NCBI GenBank assembly: GCA_029168955.1
Contig: JAPDOI010001356.1
Span: forward strand, 62,001 to 126,000
Direction: 5' to 3'
DNA from: Aplectana chamaeleonis
Lineage: Eukaryota; Nematoda; Chromadorea; Rhabditida; Cosmocercidae
Length of the DNA: 64,000 bases
Both the position numbers and the translations under genes were made by a program. This document shows, one piece after another, positions 44,511 through 54,924 of this stretch (positions within the stretch are counted from its first letter, which is position 1; every line of letters begins with the position of its first letter). The notes under the pieces are model-generated. The model ran no database searches, was not told the origin of the DNA, and saw only the letters and a list, made by a program, of their open reading frames with translations.

Positions 44511-44806
44511 CTCTAGGGGTCTGCAGAGTTGCAGCGACCGGCGAGTGGTCGCCGAGCATCGGCCTTATGAAACGCGGCGACAGAAATGTTTCCGAATATT
44601 ATCGTCGCGGCGTCGATTTACTGCTCGCCAGCGGCGGTGACGCAGGGCCGTCGCGGCGTCAAAACACTCTGCGATGCCTCCTTGTCGCCCTTCACGGTGC
44701 GTCGGACGCTTCCCCGTCGTCGAATGTGATCCAATATTGCGTCACACAGCGCTCTTTCCTTGCTGCCAGCAACGCCGCGACGTGAACTCTGCAGGCCCCT
44801 TCAGAG
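44511..44806. mobile_element. 296-bp GC-rich MITE
   Basis: CTCTAGGGGTCTGCAGAGTT at the left is inverted at the right as AACTCTGCAGGCCCCTTCAGAG. The interior is rich in CGTCGCGGCG. The 153-codon frame 44324-44785 spans the element border and is not a gene. Confidence 0.65.
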
Positions 44807-45915
44807 ACAAGTAAGTTTTGAGCCCACTCCAGAGGAAGGCGTGCTAGTGGAGCGCGCACTGCTATGGTGGTCCAAATTACAGCACATGCCCTAACAAAAC
44901 TTTCAATGCGTGCATGACACCGGCTCACTTGCTGAAGTCCCCGGTACTTGGTCCGCCCTGCCGCTGGAGACCCTCGTCCAACCGCTGGCGGCCCTAGATG
45001 GTGATCTGCGGAGAGCTTTGCCGGAGTCGCATGTCGGTGTGCCGGCCGCGTCTCGTAGAAGTGTGCTGCTACGATAGCGTTGGAATACCTTGCATTACGT
45101 GTTCCGGCAAGTGAATTTTGTAGCGCGTGCCCCTGCGACGAAATGTTGCAGCACGTGCTACTGTTTGAAACACTTGCCCACTTGCGTTAGAGTTTTCGAT
45201 AAGTTCATTGTCACTCGAGTTGAATGCATATTCGACAGACATCAAATGCGGCGTTTCTCTGAGCAGAAAAGAAAACACATAGATATGTTCTGTAATGATA
45301 AGAGCTACGCATTACTACCTGATCGTGTCACCGCAATCTTGTTAAGACAGCAAAGGCTCCAGTACTGAACCTAAATGTGGCGGGAATTTTTCGAACTTTT
45401 ATTGTGATTGCATTCCTTTCCACCTTCTCACCTTATCACATCATATCACCTACTCTTCAGCAATATTTAGTGTTTTACAGCGTAATAATCATTATCTAAT
45501 TGCTGTTACTGCTGAGATAGTTATTGTTTTTGTTCAACCAGAGTGCATTCATGCAGGAAATAAAATTTCAACTGAAGTTCCTCGTTAGACGAAAATGTTT
45601 TCCTTTCTTGCTGCTTCAGTCGATTTCTGTAATTGTTGAAAATGAGAAACATAATCCGCTATCGCACTATCCGCATAGGGCTTTGTTTTGGACCCACTGT
45701 TCCGTAAGAAGCTCAAGAACTCTTTCAAAAAACATCTTGAACAAGACGCTAGGCTTCGACTGCTGAGAATAAAGAAGTTATCAGATAGGTGACAGATGAA
45801 TGGGTTCATAAAAACAAGTTTTATCATAGCACAAACATGAAGAAAATTCACCTTGTGAACAAAGTATTCGCTGCGCACGTGAAGACTACTCCAATCACTG
45901 CTCAGATATTCTCTA
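44807..45915. other. no gene recognised (HMIT-like intron 1)
   Basis: Intronic repeat-poor DNA. Frames at 45090-45368 and 45524-45766 have no recognised motif. Confidence 0.3.
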
Positions 45916-46440
45916 TTAGGTTGTGCACAAATAAATTTCGTTGTTCTTGCAAATTAGTTTTTTAACTCACTGTTTCATATGTATTATTAGTTCAATGTTG
46001 ACATCTTGGAGCTTATGTACTGCTCTCGTTTTTTGATTTGCATTTGTTTTCGAGTTCATTCTTCGGGAATTTCAAGTCGAATGTCTACCATGCTATCTAA
46101 AAAGCAGATTCGTATCCATTTGCTTCATGAGTTCGAACATAGGCGGAGGGTGGTGGAGGCTCATGAAAATATCGTGGAAGTGTGGGGACCAGATGTCTTT
46201 TCAAATCGCAGTACTCAACTCTGGTTCCGAAAATTCCGATCTGTAGACACAACCCTCCAAAGATGAGCCTGGTCGAGAGTGGGATCCTAAACTTGATTAC
46301 GACTGCATGAAGTCACTAGTGGAGTCGGATCCACGGAAAACTGTTCATGAATTAGCGGAAGGACTTCGAGTGCTGCCGCATTCGATCGTCGCCAACCATT
46401 TGGAGAAACTTGGAAAGGATAGTGGATGGGGAGGGACACC
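45916..46440 (+). pseudogene. mariner remnant (SETMAR-like helix-turn-helix part)
   Basis: A TIR-like TTAGGTTGTGCACAAATAAA at 45916, preceded by TA, is followed by LSKKQIRIHLLHEFEHRRRV, EAHENIVEVWGPDVFSNRST and LWFRKFRS (46093-46244). After a shift comes YDCMKSLVESDPRKTVHELA and ANHLEKLGK. This is the DNA-binding half of a mariner transposase of the cecropia/SETMAR-like type. The catalytic half is missing. Confidence 0.75.
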
Positions 46441-46647
46441 ATGACTGGTAAATGTATAGCACTGATAGTCTTTGAAACTTGTTTTGTTAGCGATTTTATC
46501 CCAACTTTATCATTGATTATCGCTATAATGGTGGTCAGACCTACAGTGAAACTCAACAAAGCGTTCTTATTGTAAATCGTGCTTTTAGAAGCGCGAATAA
46601 TGCGAATTCTGCCTAAGTTGTACTGGTAATTTCCTGAATCCCAATAA

Positions 46648-47274
46648 AGGCATCGTACGCGCTGAAAACCATGTCTCGTTTTTAAGCGTTTTTGAGTTGT
46701 TACACCCTTATAGTAACTAAAGTTAGCGAACAGCTCCCTCGAAAACGTTGACTTTTCAAGAAGGAATCGTTTTAAAAACCTTCTGCGAATCGTTTGAAAT
46801 TCACGCCGGCATCGAGTCGGGATAGTTACGCGGATGGCGCAAGGAGCAGTTCTACAATTTGTCCATTGGCGCAGCGTTGGAAACGATTCGCCGACGACTA
46901 CAATGCACTGACTGCACTGACCTGCACTGACTAACAGAAATACTCACCTGGGCCCTGCACATCGTTCTCGCTCGTTGTGTGACGAGAAATTACCAAGTCG
47001 ATAAATGCCACTTTCGTCCGACGGTGCTCGTCAGCAGCGATACGGTAGCTGCCCTGTACTTAGCGACGCGCGACGTTCTGCTCAAATATTGCGAAAGTGC
47101 CAAATTGACTGACGAAAGGGCCGGCCCCTTTTGACGGGAATTCCTTACTTCCACTTCCTCTGTGCTCACAATTAACACGTTTTTGAGCATGCCAAGCTCG
47201 TTGTACGTTCTCACAGGGGCCCGAGGAAGAGATTGATCATAAAATGGTAAGTGGATTTCAGCGCGTACGATGCC
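46648..47274. mobile_element. TTAA-type MITE (AGGCATCGTACGC), tandem copy 1
   Basis: Ends AGGCATCGTACGCGCTGAAA and TTTCAGCGCGTACGATGCC are a 19-20 bp inverted repeat. TTAA at 47275-47278 is shared with the second copy. Length 627 bp. Confidence 0.75.
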
Positions 47275-47278
47275 TTAA

Positions 47279-47875
47279 AGGCATCGTACGCTGAAAACCA
47301 TGTCTCGTTTTTAAGCGTTTTGAGTTCTTCACCCATATAGTAACTGGTGTGAACAGCTCCCTCGAAAACGTTGACTTTTCAAGAAGGAGTCGTTTTTAAA
47401 ACCTTCTGCGAATCGTTTGAAATTCACGCCGGCATCGAGTCAGGATGGCGATTACGCGGATGGCGCAAAGGCGATTCTACAATTTGTCCATTGGCGCAGC
47501 GTTGAAACGGTCGCCGACGACTACAATGCACTGGCTGCACTGACCTGCACTGACTAACAGAAATACTGCCTGGGCCCTGCATCGTTCTCTTGCTCCGTTG
47601 TGTGACGAGAAGTACCAGTCGATAATGCCGCTTTCGTCTCCGACGGTGCGTCGGCGTACGGTGGCATGCCCTGCCAGCGACGACGTTCTGCTCAAATATT
47701 GCGAAAGTGCCAAATGACTGACGAAGGGCCGGCTACGCGGCGGAATTCGCCACCTCCACTTCCCTCTGTGCTCCACAATTGTACGTTTTGAGCAGCAAGC
47801 TCGTTAGCACGTTCTCACAGGGGCCGGGGAAAGAGATTGATCATAAAATGGTAAGTGGTTCAGCGCGTACGATGC
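47279..47875. mobile_element. TTAA-type MITE (AGGCATCGTACGC), tandem copy 2
   Basis: Same orientation as copy 1 and about 30 bp shorter. The differences are mostly small gaps (for example CGCAAGGAG against CGCAAAGGCG). Its right end is worn (GATGCGGCTAA). Confidence 0.75.
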
Positions 47876-48072
47876 GGCTAAAGTTTTATACCGGCATTTA
47901 TGTAAATCAATAGAGAAGAAAAGAAGCAAACGCGTGATCTCGAAGCAAAAAGTGATGGTCTACCCAGTCAGAATGTGTACAGATATTGTCTTACCTTAGC
48001 AAATCCTTTGCAGCTGGAGAAGCCGAGGAAGTACAACAGTATGTTTTGTTGCCACATACTATAATGCTTCAG

Positions 48073-48198
48073 GTGGTTTCCTCTTTGGTTATGACACCGG
48101 CGTTGTCACTGCGGCTATGCTATATGTGCCCGGAAAACGCTGATATGAAGCCGGTGACAGCAATGCGGCAGGGAGTAATCGTCAGTGTGTCACCTCAG
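48073..48198 (+). CDS. HMIT-like exon 2 (TM1/TM2 region)
   Basis: Acceptor GCTTCAG. Reads GGFLFGYDTGVVTAAMLYVP, then after a one-base excess in a CCC run (about 48130) ENADMKPVTAMRQGVIVSVS and PQ, ending at a GTACGC donor. FGYDTG is a hallmark of sugar porters. Confidence 0.8.
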
Positions 48199-48310
48199 GT
48201 ACGCGCCGGCTGATCCAGAAACCAAAGACCCGTTCTGCAAACGGTGGCGAATATGACTATATGAATGACTCGCTAAAATCTCCACTAGCAAGCCGTTGCT
48301 CTCGATAGCT

Positions 48311-48533
48311 AGTTTTGACAACTGTCTTGATAATTATGGGTATTCTTACGAACAAAACTGCCATTGGTGCACTGTTTTCTGCGCGCTGCAGTTCCGGACT
48401 ACTTCGGCAGGAAGAAAAAGGTGAAGATCATCTGGCTTCATTGAAATTCACCGCAGGAGCACATCGTCGTATGTGGTGTGGCATGGAACAAACCCATGTA
48501 TTGTTGGACGTATTCTTCTTGGAATCGCAATGA
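48311..48533 (+). CDS. HMIT-like exon 3 (DYFGRKK loop, TM3)
   Basis: TAIGALFSA, AVPDYFGRKKK (the conserved D..GRR/K loop between TM2 and TM3), IVVCGVAWNKPM and CIVGRILLGIAM are all recognisable, but in three alternating frames with breaks near 48385, 48435, 48470 and 48505. The 5' border is uncertain; a GTAATC donor follows GCAATGA at the 3' side. Confidence 0.7.
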
Positions 48534-48549
48534 GTAATCGCCCTCTTAA

Positions 48550-48988
48550 AGCAGTGATTACGATGAACAATCGCACTCGAAGTTCCGACCTAAAAAGGAA
48601 TTGTTTGGTGGTGAGGTAACTAATGGTGAGAAGAAACGCAGCGAGAAGAAAAACATTCACAATGAGCCTAAAATAACGATTTCTAGCGACACAAAAAGCG
48701 CGCTAAATCGCTGAAATCTGCGCAGAATCAATTGAGCTGAGCGCGGCAGAGAATTCAGTAACGAATTTGCCATCAGAGAACGTGAGCAGCCACAAGCTCG
48801 GCTACGAATGGGGGGGCGGACCGGGGATAGGTATGTAGGCGCACTGGGACGGCAGCTTTCAAAGCCATTTTTGTATCGAACTCTAGCCCAGTTTTCGCTG
48901 CTTTCTTCACTTTGCTCTCCAGCATCTGCCAACAGCATGTATCTCGAGTAGAACCTTGAAAACGAAGATTTATCGCTGAACACTGCCT
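48550..48988. mobile_element. TTAA-flanked MITE in HMIT-like intron 3
   Basis: AGCAGTGATTACGATGAAC after TTAA (48546-48549) and the inverted TTATCGCTGAACACTGCCT at the right, followed by TCGA. It starts only about 15 bases after exon 3. The 108-codon minus frame is noncoding. Confidence 0.7.
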
Positions 48989-49054
48989 TCGAATGGCGTT
49001 GTTGTTATTGTTGCTTTATTTACTATTGCACTCGCCTAGTATGCTCAATATACT

Positions 49055-49380
49055 TGGTCAAAACTGTAAAGATTTTCTTTTCGAATTTCCGAATATATTC
49101 GAAAATGTCTTTTTATCAATTTCCAAATTTTTGAATATATTGGAAAATCAAATTTTTCGAATTTCAAGCTTTCGAATAAATTCGGAAATGCAATTTTTCG
49201 AACTTCGGATTCTCGAATATATTTGGAAAACAGATTTTTCGAATTTCAAATTTTCGAATATAACCGAAAATCGAATTTTCCGAATTTTCGAACAATTTTT
49301 TTCGAACTTTCGAATAATTTTTTCAATTTTTCGGATAGATTCTCTCGAATTCAAAAATGATAGCTTCGATTTTAAAATTT
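49055..49380. repeat. TTCGAATTTC satellite
   Basis: Roughly ten degenerate units of TTTTTCGAATTTCNAATTTTCGAATATATTCG. The plus and minus frames here (129 and 68 codons, rich in F, N and I) only reflect the repeat. Confidence 0.75.
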
Positions 49381-49388
49381 AGTTCTAA

Positions 49389-50229
49389 GCTGTCATTTCA
49401 CTGGGGTCAATCGCTTGGAGCTGTTGAGGTTTAAGACACTGCAAGCTGGGATCGTCTCGGCGCAGTGATGACAGCGAATCCGCCTTGGTACTATCGCGGT
49501 ATGATCGAGAGTGGCGGCACTTTCTCGGCACTGTCGCGGCGAGGTTTTTTCCCAGAGGCAGGCTGTGAGTTGGGGGAAACACCACCAGAGGAATTCTCCG
49601 TTTTTTCATTTTTTCCAAGCACCTTATGCCTTCTTTTTTCTGTAGCTCATTTTCCAGGTTCTTTGACAAAAAATTATCCCTCGAGTTGTATTCTATTAGT
49701 CTTGAAATGTTTTCACTAAGCATTACTTTGCATCAGAATATCGATGTTTTGGCCAAATTCAGCTCAACTGTCAAAACCAGAATCTCTATCCAAACTAAAG
49801 AGGAATTCTTACAGGAAATGGACGTCGATTCGCTGCAACACACCCTTATAACCTCCAAAAGTAAGTATGTTTGGAGTGATCGTTGTACATAAGTAAAGCA
49901 TCAATCGCTTCCTAAACCTTTCAAGGAACTGTTTTCTTGAAAGAGGAGGTTTTCGGAAGCTAAAAAAACCCTGGTACTCTCATATATTTGGCTAGCGGTT
50001 ACGCCAATAAATGCTGAAGAGAGAGAAAAAGCAGTTTTGCATTGTGGCTGGCTACGTTCAAGATAACCAGCAACCGATGGAGCACGTATTTACGGTGGCA
50101 GAAATATTTCACGCGATCCAAGCGTGTGCGCTATCCCCAAATCAAGCTTCGGGTGGATAGATCAAGATGGTGCATGGATAAAGTGTGCTTTCGGGGTCGA
50201 TCAGAAAAACAGACTTCCTGAAGAAGAAA
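49389..50229. other. no gene recognised (HMIT-like intron 3)
   Basis: Several frames of 80-110 codons without recognised motif. No exon of the transporter was found here. Confidence 0.3.
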
Positions 50230-50475
50230 GGGTATTGATTGTGCATTTCGATTATTCAAATTTCAAGAATTTCGAGTATCCTCTTCCAAAGTATTCAGAT
50301 TTCGAATATTGTTCGAAAGTACTTTTTTACGATGTGTTCGAACATTTCGAATGTTGTTCGAAAGCCCGTTTTTCAAAGTATTCGAATTTCGGAGATATTA
50401 TTCCGAGAACCACAATTTTCGAATTTTAGATGACTCGAAATTCGAAAGATACATTCGAATATTTTTCGAATAATA
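50230..50475. repeat. TTCGAATATT satellite
   Basis: Second block of the satellite (ATTTCGAATATTGTTCGAAA units) in the same intron. The 101-codon frame over it is noncoding. Confidence 0.7.
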
Positions 50476-52016
50476 TAATTCGGTCCAGAAGTACATATAA
50501 TGCTTAAGCAGGGTCCCATACTAGTTATGGATTCGAAAACTTGATCTTATAGCACAGAGCCTGTTTCCATATTATTGACATGTATAGTCTACAGCAATGG
50601 CGTAGGACATGGTGAAGTTGCGGACTCTTCCTAACATGCTGTGGCACAGATTGTGTTATCACTCATTTTTCAAAATAACTGAGATTGCTCCATGAGTTTT
50701 TGTTTCCACTCTCACATTTTTTTACCTGTTTTCATTTCTTCACAGATGTAACATAGCCATATCGGAGAATACACATACTCACCGATCGACTAAAGCTGTT
50801 TCGGAAAAAATGAGTGATACAAAAACAAACTACGGTATGTTGGGTCGAGGTCCATAACCTCACCAGGTCCAGCTTTCATTGCCGTAGACGATTAAGAAGC
50901 GCATGTCGTGCATTATACATGTTATCCAAAAAAATTTCGGATAACTGCGAAAGCAAGATTTTCATATCACTTTCAGCTTGGTGTTCAAAGTTAAGGTGGT
51001 CTATCAATTGAACATTATTGTAGCATTGACACGATGCTATCTAGTATACATTGGATCCGACTCATTGATGCCGATATCGCCCTTTCATGCTTTACCCTGA
51101 ACTGAAATGTTTATGTTTAGATGTACATACATATCTGGAAAAAAGGAAGAATGATCTCAACTTTCTAGAAACTGGGAGATTGGGCGACAAGGAATTCTAA
51201 AATATCCGATTTTTTTCGGATATGCGAATCATTTCAAATAACCTTCATTTTCCGAAAACTAATATGTAGTCGACGACAAATCTGTCCTCGCCTGAATGTC
51301 ACAAAGAGTTTCGATTGGAAAACAATCGCTTCTTTAGGCTTAGGTCGACGGTCGAAGAAAAACTTAGCTTTTGCAGTTTTCCGAAAATGGAAATTCGGGA
51401 TCCAAAGTGCATGCTTTATCTAGCTTGCCACCAACTCAAAAGCATACAATTTCTCAAAAGGTTGAAGTTTCCACTTGAAATGATTTTTAATAATTCGGAT
51501 AATTTCGAAAGTTCGAGAAATAGTTTACAACCTGGGCTGCCTCGAATGCCGTTTCCGGCCCTTTGAACGGATTCTACACGGTTACGAAAGGAATCCTTAT
51601 TCTAGGACAAAAAACTGTTCAAAAGCTTTACTAGAAATGCTGGTCATGAAAGGAACTACAGGCAGGACTCTGGCTCCATGCCAGTTGCATTTCAAGATCT
51701 CCCTCATCACCAAGATTTCCCAGCAGAGACCAGGACCTAATCCGGGAAATCTCTCGGGCGATGCGGAAAACAGGAAGAGACAAAAGCATCACTGTCCACA
51801 CCATATGCACTATTATTTTCGCAGACGGCGGATTTCGTCTCCGCTGAGTATTCTACAACACAATTGATAAGACGCTTTATTGCACCAACAATTTCAGAAC
51901 TTACGACGAAAAGCAATAAATTCAAAATTTTCATTCTTTACAACAAACTTTCATTTTATCAAATCTAACAATAATTTAAATCATCGTCAATATTCTAAAA
52001 AATAAAAATTTTCTAA
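50476..52016. other. no gene recognised (HMIT-like intron 3)
   Basis: AT-rich intron sequence with no element ends recognised. Confidence 0.3.
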
Positions 52017-52500
52017 AGGCAACGCTCACGCTTAGAATCGTTTTCTGCTTTTCCGCCTATCTTGAAGACGGTCCCATGCTGATTCCGGTCATGTTTCTGG
52101 AATCGTACAAGACCTTCTAGGAACGGAGTTATGGTCCCTCAAAAATTGAGCTAGGGAAGTATGATGGACGAGTTTTCCGAGGCTTTTAACTTACGTCTTT
52201 TGCAGCTAAAGCATGCGAGCTTACCTGAGTAAAGAGAGAAGTTGGGAATAAAGGGAAGAACGGGGCTATTGATCGGAAACCATCGCTCATCTCACAATCT
52301 TGAGCATTCATTTGTTCACGTCTGTGGGCATGGAAAGTGCATCTGGGTGTGACGAGCTGACGGGTGTCCAACTTTGGGGCCGTAGGGGACCGTTCCTAGC
52401 TCATTTTTCTTAGTTTTTTCAACGTTAGGGTTGCCATAGGCCCCGCAGCTGCCAATCTCCACAAAAAAATCAGACATGGTTTTTATCGTGGACACTGCCT
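52017..52500. mobile_element. TTAA-type MITE in HMIT-like intron 3
   Basis: Left AGGCAACGCTCACGCTTAGA after CTAA, right TTTTATCGTGGACACTGCCT before TTAA (52501-52504). The interior is that of the 22558/40250 family, including AATCAGACATGG next to the right end. Confidence 0.8.
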
Positions 52501-52513
52501 TTAAGTGATCTTA

Positions 52514-52779
52514 CAGGCCATAAAACGGCCAATGTCTCACCGTCGACTGCGTACCACGCGCTGCGCGACCGCACGCGCGTCGGAAGCAGACGGGTTTTGG
52601 CCGCCGCGCGACGAGTTTTGGCCGCCGCGCACGATGTTTGGCGACTTTCTCGCGCGTAATCGTGTATCCGAAACTCGTCGCGCGGCGGCTAAAACTGCCC
52701 TCATGCTTCCCACGCACGTGCGGTCGCGCAGCGCGTGGTTCGCAGATCGACGGAGAGACATTGGCCGTTTTATGGCCTG
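52514..52779. mobile_element. 266-bp MITE with ~65-bp TIRs, TA-flanked
   Basis: CAGGCCATAAAACGGCCAAT then GTCTC at the left is inverted at the right almost perfectly, continuing into CCACGCGCTGCGCGACCGCA. TA lies at 52512-52513 and 52780-52781. It landed 9 bases from the preceding MITE. Overlapping frames of 74-110 codons on both strands are noncoding. Confidence 0.88.
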
Positions 52780-52781
52780 TA

Positions 52782-53607
52782 CATGTTATTATGGCATAGT
52801 AAAACGGTGTGAGCAATTAGCAATGTCAGGCAGTTAATTTTTTTTACTTATTACAACAAAATTTTTCGTGGAGTGAACTCATACTCGCACGGAAATCGGC
52901 CTCTAAACCGAGTTTTGACTGAAGATTACTCATGGTAGGCTGTCCAGTTCCAAATGGAGCAGAAAAATACCATTTTAAGATTATCCGAATTATTTCGGAT
53001 AAAAACTGTAGTGTCCATACATAAGTAGACGCATCCGATTCTTTTTTTGCTACCAGGAAAGGAGATTCTGTTAGATTATTATAAGATTCCCTATGCGAAA
53101 ATCTACTCAAAATTCCACAGTATATAAAGGAAGGAAATAGACGCATCCAAAATGGGTAGTTATTGGATCTGGAATGAACTTGTCACGGAGGGTATGATTA
53201 CCACTGAACTCGTCATGCCGAAAAACCCTGCTATTAAAAAACAGTATCTCAAGCATATTTATACACTCATTCGCAATTGGGAAATCCACCGCGTTGACTA
53301 GCCGCGGAGCGCTATAACCGTTCGCTGCGGACGGTATTAGCCGTAGAAGCGCGAGATCTCTTACAAGCTAATAGGAACTGGTGTGGGATGTAGCACCCTC
53401 CTTCCATATTTTATCGAACCGTATTTTGATCGAAATATCACGAATACTGAATATGGGATCCGGTGAAAATTCGCTCCGGTCTAGTCCCAACAAGGAAACA
53501 TCTCCATCGTTCCCTTTGGGAATACTGTACGCTGAAATATCCAAAGTTTTAAAGTTCTTAAGTTTGAATTTTTCCTTTCTCTCCCTCTTTTCTCTAATTC
53601 TTGGCAG
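52782..53607. other. no gene recognised (end of HMIT-like intron 3)
   Basis: Ends in the polypyrimidine acceptor TCTAATTCTTGGCAG. Confidence 0.35.
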
Positions 53608-53802
53608 AGAATTCGGTCTTCAAGCAGGATTTGCACGTCCATGATTGTGCCTGTATACGTGAGCGAAGCATCTCCGTCGAACATTCGTGGGCGGCTTTCT
53701 GTTACCGGGTTCCAGTTAATGATCACAGTTGGCCTTGTCGTTGCCAACGTCGTTTGGTCGCCGCGTTTAGTTATGTCGCGACCCGGAACGAGTCGGATGG
53801 AG
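53608..53802 (+). CDS. HMIT-like exon 4 (TM4/TM5)
   Basis: After the acceptor at 53607 (or a second at 53627) it reads GFA, then [20 protein letters not shown] and [18 protein letters not shown]. Single missing bases near 53757 and 53787 shift it to AAFSYV and then PERVGWR, and it ends [18 protein letters not shown] is the strongly conserved post-TM4 signature. Confidence 0.85.
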
Positions 53803-53871
53803 GTACGTTCACTGATCTATTTGAAGAATTGAAAGGGAGAAGATAAGTGAATACGATTAGTTCAAATCTAG

Positions 53872-53986
53872 GTTGATGTTCGGATTTGCGGGTGTTCCAG
53901 CTGTCATCCAATTCATTTGTTTCTTGTTCTTGCCGGAGAGCCCTCGATGGCTTTTTGAACACGACAAAGCAGAGGAAACAGAATCT
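53872..53986 (+). CDS. HMIT-like exon 5 (TM6, PESPRWL)
   Basis: Completes the split Arg and reads [38 protein letters not shown] without a break, ending at a GTATGT donor. PESPRWL is the sugar-porter signature after TM6. This is the only exon of good length with no frameshift. Confidence 0.88.
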
Positions 53987-54036
53987 GTATGTTTTCCCAA
54001 GAGCCCACTTTTCTGAATCCCAATATTTTTCTCTAG

Positions 54037-54144
54037 GTGCTCAGAAGGATCTACAATGGGGATGAGGATTGGGTTAGGTATGAGATGGCCGAAATCAAAC
54101 ATGGGCACCATATGCAAAGAATGGCAAAAGGAGGAAAATGACGG
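54037..54144 (+). CDS. HMIT-like exon 6 (central cytoplasmic helices)
   Basis: Acceptor TTTCTCTAG; VLRRIYNGDEDWVRYEMAEI KHGHHMQRM follows. Near the end an A4 run makes TGA; one A fewer would keep the frame to the GTACAG donor. Confidence 0.75.
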
Positions 54145-54237
54145 GTACAGGCATTTTTTTCTACAAGATCTGCTTTTGAGATGGGATTGGTAACCAATCA
54201 GCACTAGACGCAAAATTTAGTTCTTAAAGGCAGGGTC

Positions 54238-54631
54238 CGGGCAGAATTTCGATTTTGAGATTTCCCGCTAAATCGATGCTTTTGCTACAGGTAGTCCCAC
54301 GGAACATGCGAAAACTGCGTAAAAACCGGTCTTCTTCAAGTTATTCCAGTCACTTCGGTCAGCCGATGATCCAGAATAGTCAAAAAGGTGTGGCCATCGT
54401 CCACATTTTAGCGGTTGTCCACGCATTCTTCAAAAACGCTGTGTAATTATCGGTCATTCCAGCCATGATTATCATGCTGTGAATACCGTAACCCTGACTT
54501 TGAGGCTGCTTTCTCTCGAGAACTAAGGACTCAGAGTTCGTGAAAACGTTCAGACGATGCTCAGCTAGGCCAGCCCAATCTATTCAACCTAAAATTTCGG
54601 TAGCGGTCAAAATTTGACTGGACCTTTGCCT
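54238..54631. mobile_element. TTAA-type MITE in HMIT-like intron 6
   Basis: AGGCAGGGTCCGGGCAGAAT after TTAA (54234-54237), inverted and diverged at the right as GTCAAAATTTGACTGGACCTTTGCCT before TTAC. Length 394 bp. The 63-codon frame inside is noncoding. Confidence 0.65.
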
Positions 54632-54648
54632 TTACGTCCTCTTGGCAG

Positions 54649-54766
54649 GTAGCGCGGCCCCAGTAATATGGAGGATTTTGAAAACACCTCATGTACGGAA
54701 AGCACTTATCATTGGGAGCCTCTATTCAAGCATTTCAGCAGCTCTCAGGTATTAATACTGTCATAT
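54649..54766 (+). CDS. HMIT-like exon 7 (pre-TM7, QQLSGIN)
   Basis: Acceptor CTTGGCAG; APVIWRILKTPHVRKALIIG S, then a one-base excess at about 54722 and IQAFQQLSGINTVI, with a GTAAGT donor. QQLSGIN is the substrate-site motif of TM7. Confidence 0.85.
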
Positions 54767-54842
54767 GTAAGTTGCGAATTCAGAAAAATTGCTACCTTTT
54801 ATGACATTCCATCAGTAGAAAAACTTATTTAGGCTCATTTAG

Positions 54843-54924
54843 GTATTACACTACGAATATAATTCAATCTGCTGGTGTGACAAACCCGCATATACGACTA
54901 TTTGGATAGCAGTTGGTACCTCAT
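54843..54924 (+). CDS. HMIT-like exon 8 (TM7)
   Basis: YYTTNIIQSAGVTNPH, then a one-base shift at about 54894 and TIWIAVGTS, ending at a GTATGT donor. No later exon of the family (TM8-12, cysteine-rich loop) was found before 64000. Confidence 0.8.

Larger units (their letters stand above)
41707..54924 (+). pseudogene. HMIT-like H+/myo-inositol (sugar porter) gene, frameshifted, 3' part missing
   Basis: Major-facilitator sugar transporter of the SLC2A13/HMIT type, in the plasma membrane, coupling protons to inositol uptake in characterised members. Eight exons are recognised (listed separately): TM1, GGFLFGYDTG, the DYFGRKK loop, [17 protein letters not shown], the cytoplasmic helix and QQLSGINTVI. 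Together they cover the N-terminal half to about TM7, against roughly 600 residues in the family. Introns 1 and 3 are about 6.2 and 5.1 kb and full of transposons. More than ten single-base frame breaks fall in the exons, while most splice sites are intact. Exons for TM8-12 are not found downstream. Either a pseudogene or a gene with uncorrected sequence indels. Confidence 0.8.

Noticed and set aside
44324..44785. 153-codon plus-strand frame
   Set aside because: It crosses into a 296-bp inverted-ended GC-rich MITE and has no recognisable motif.
52505..52837. Overlapping frames of 74-110 codons on both strands
   Set aside because: They lie on the 266-bp MITE with 65-bp inverted arms; symmetrical frames are expected from the palindrome.
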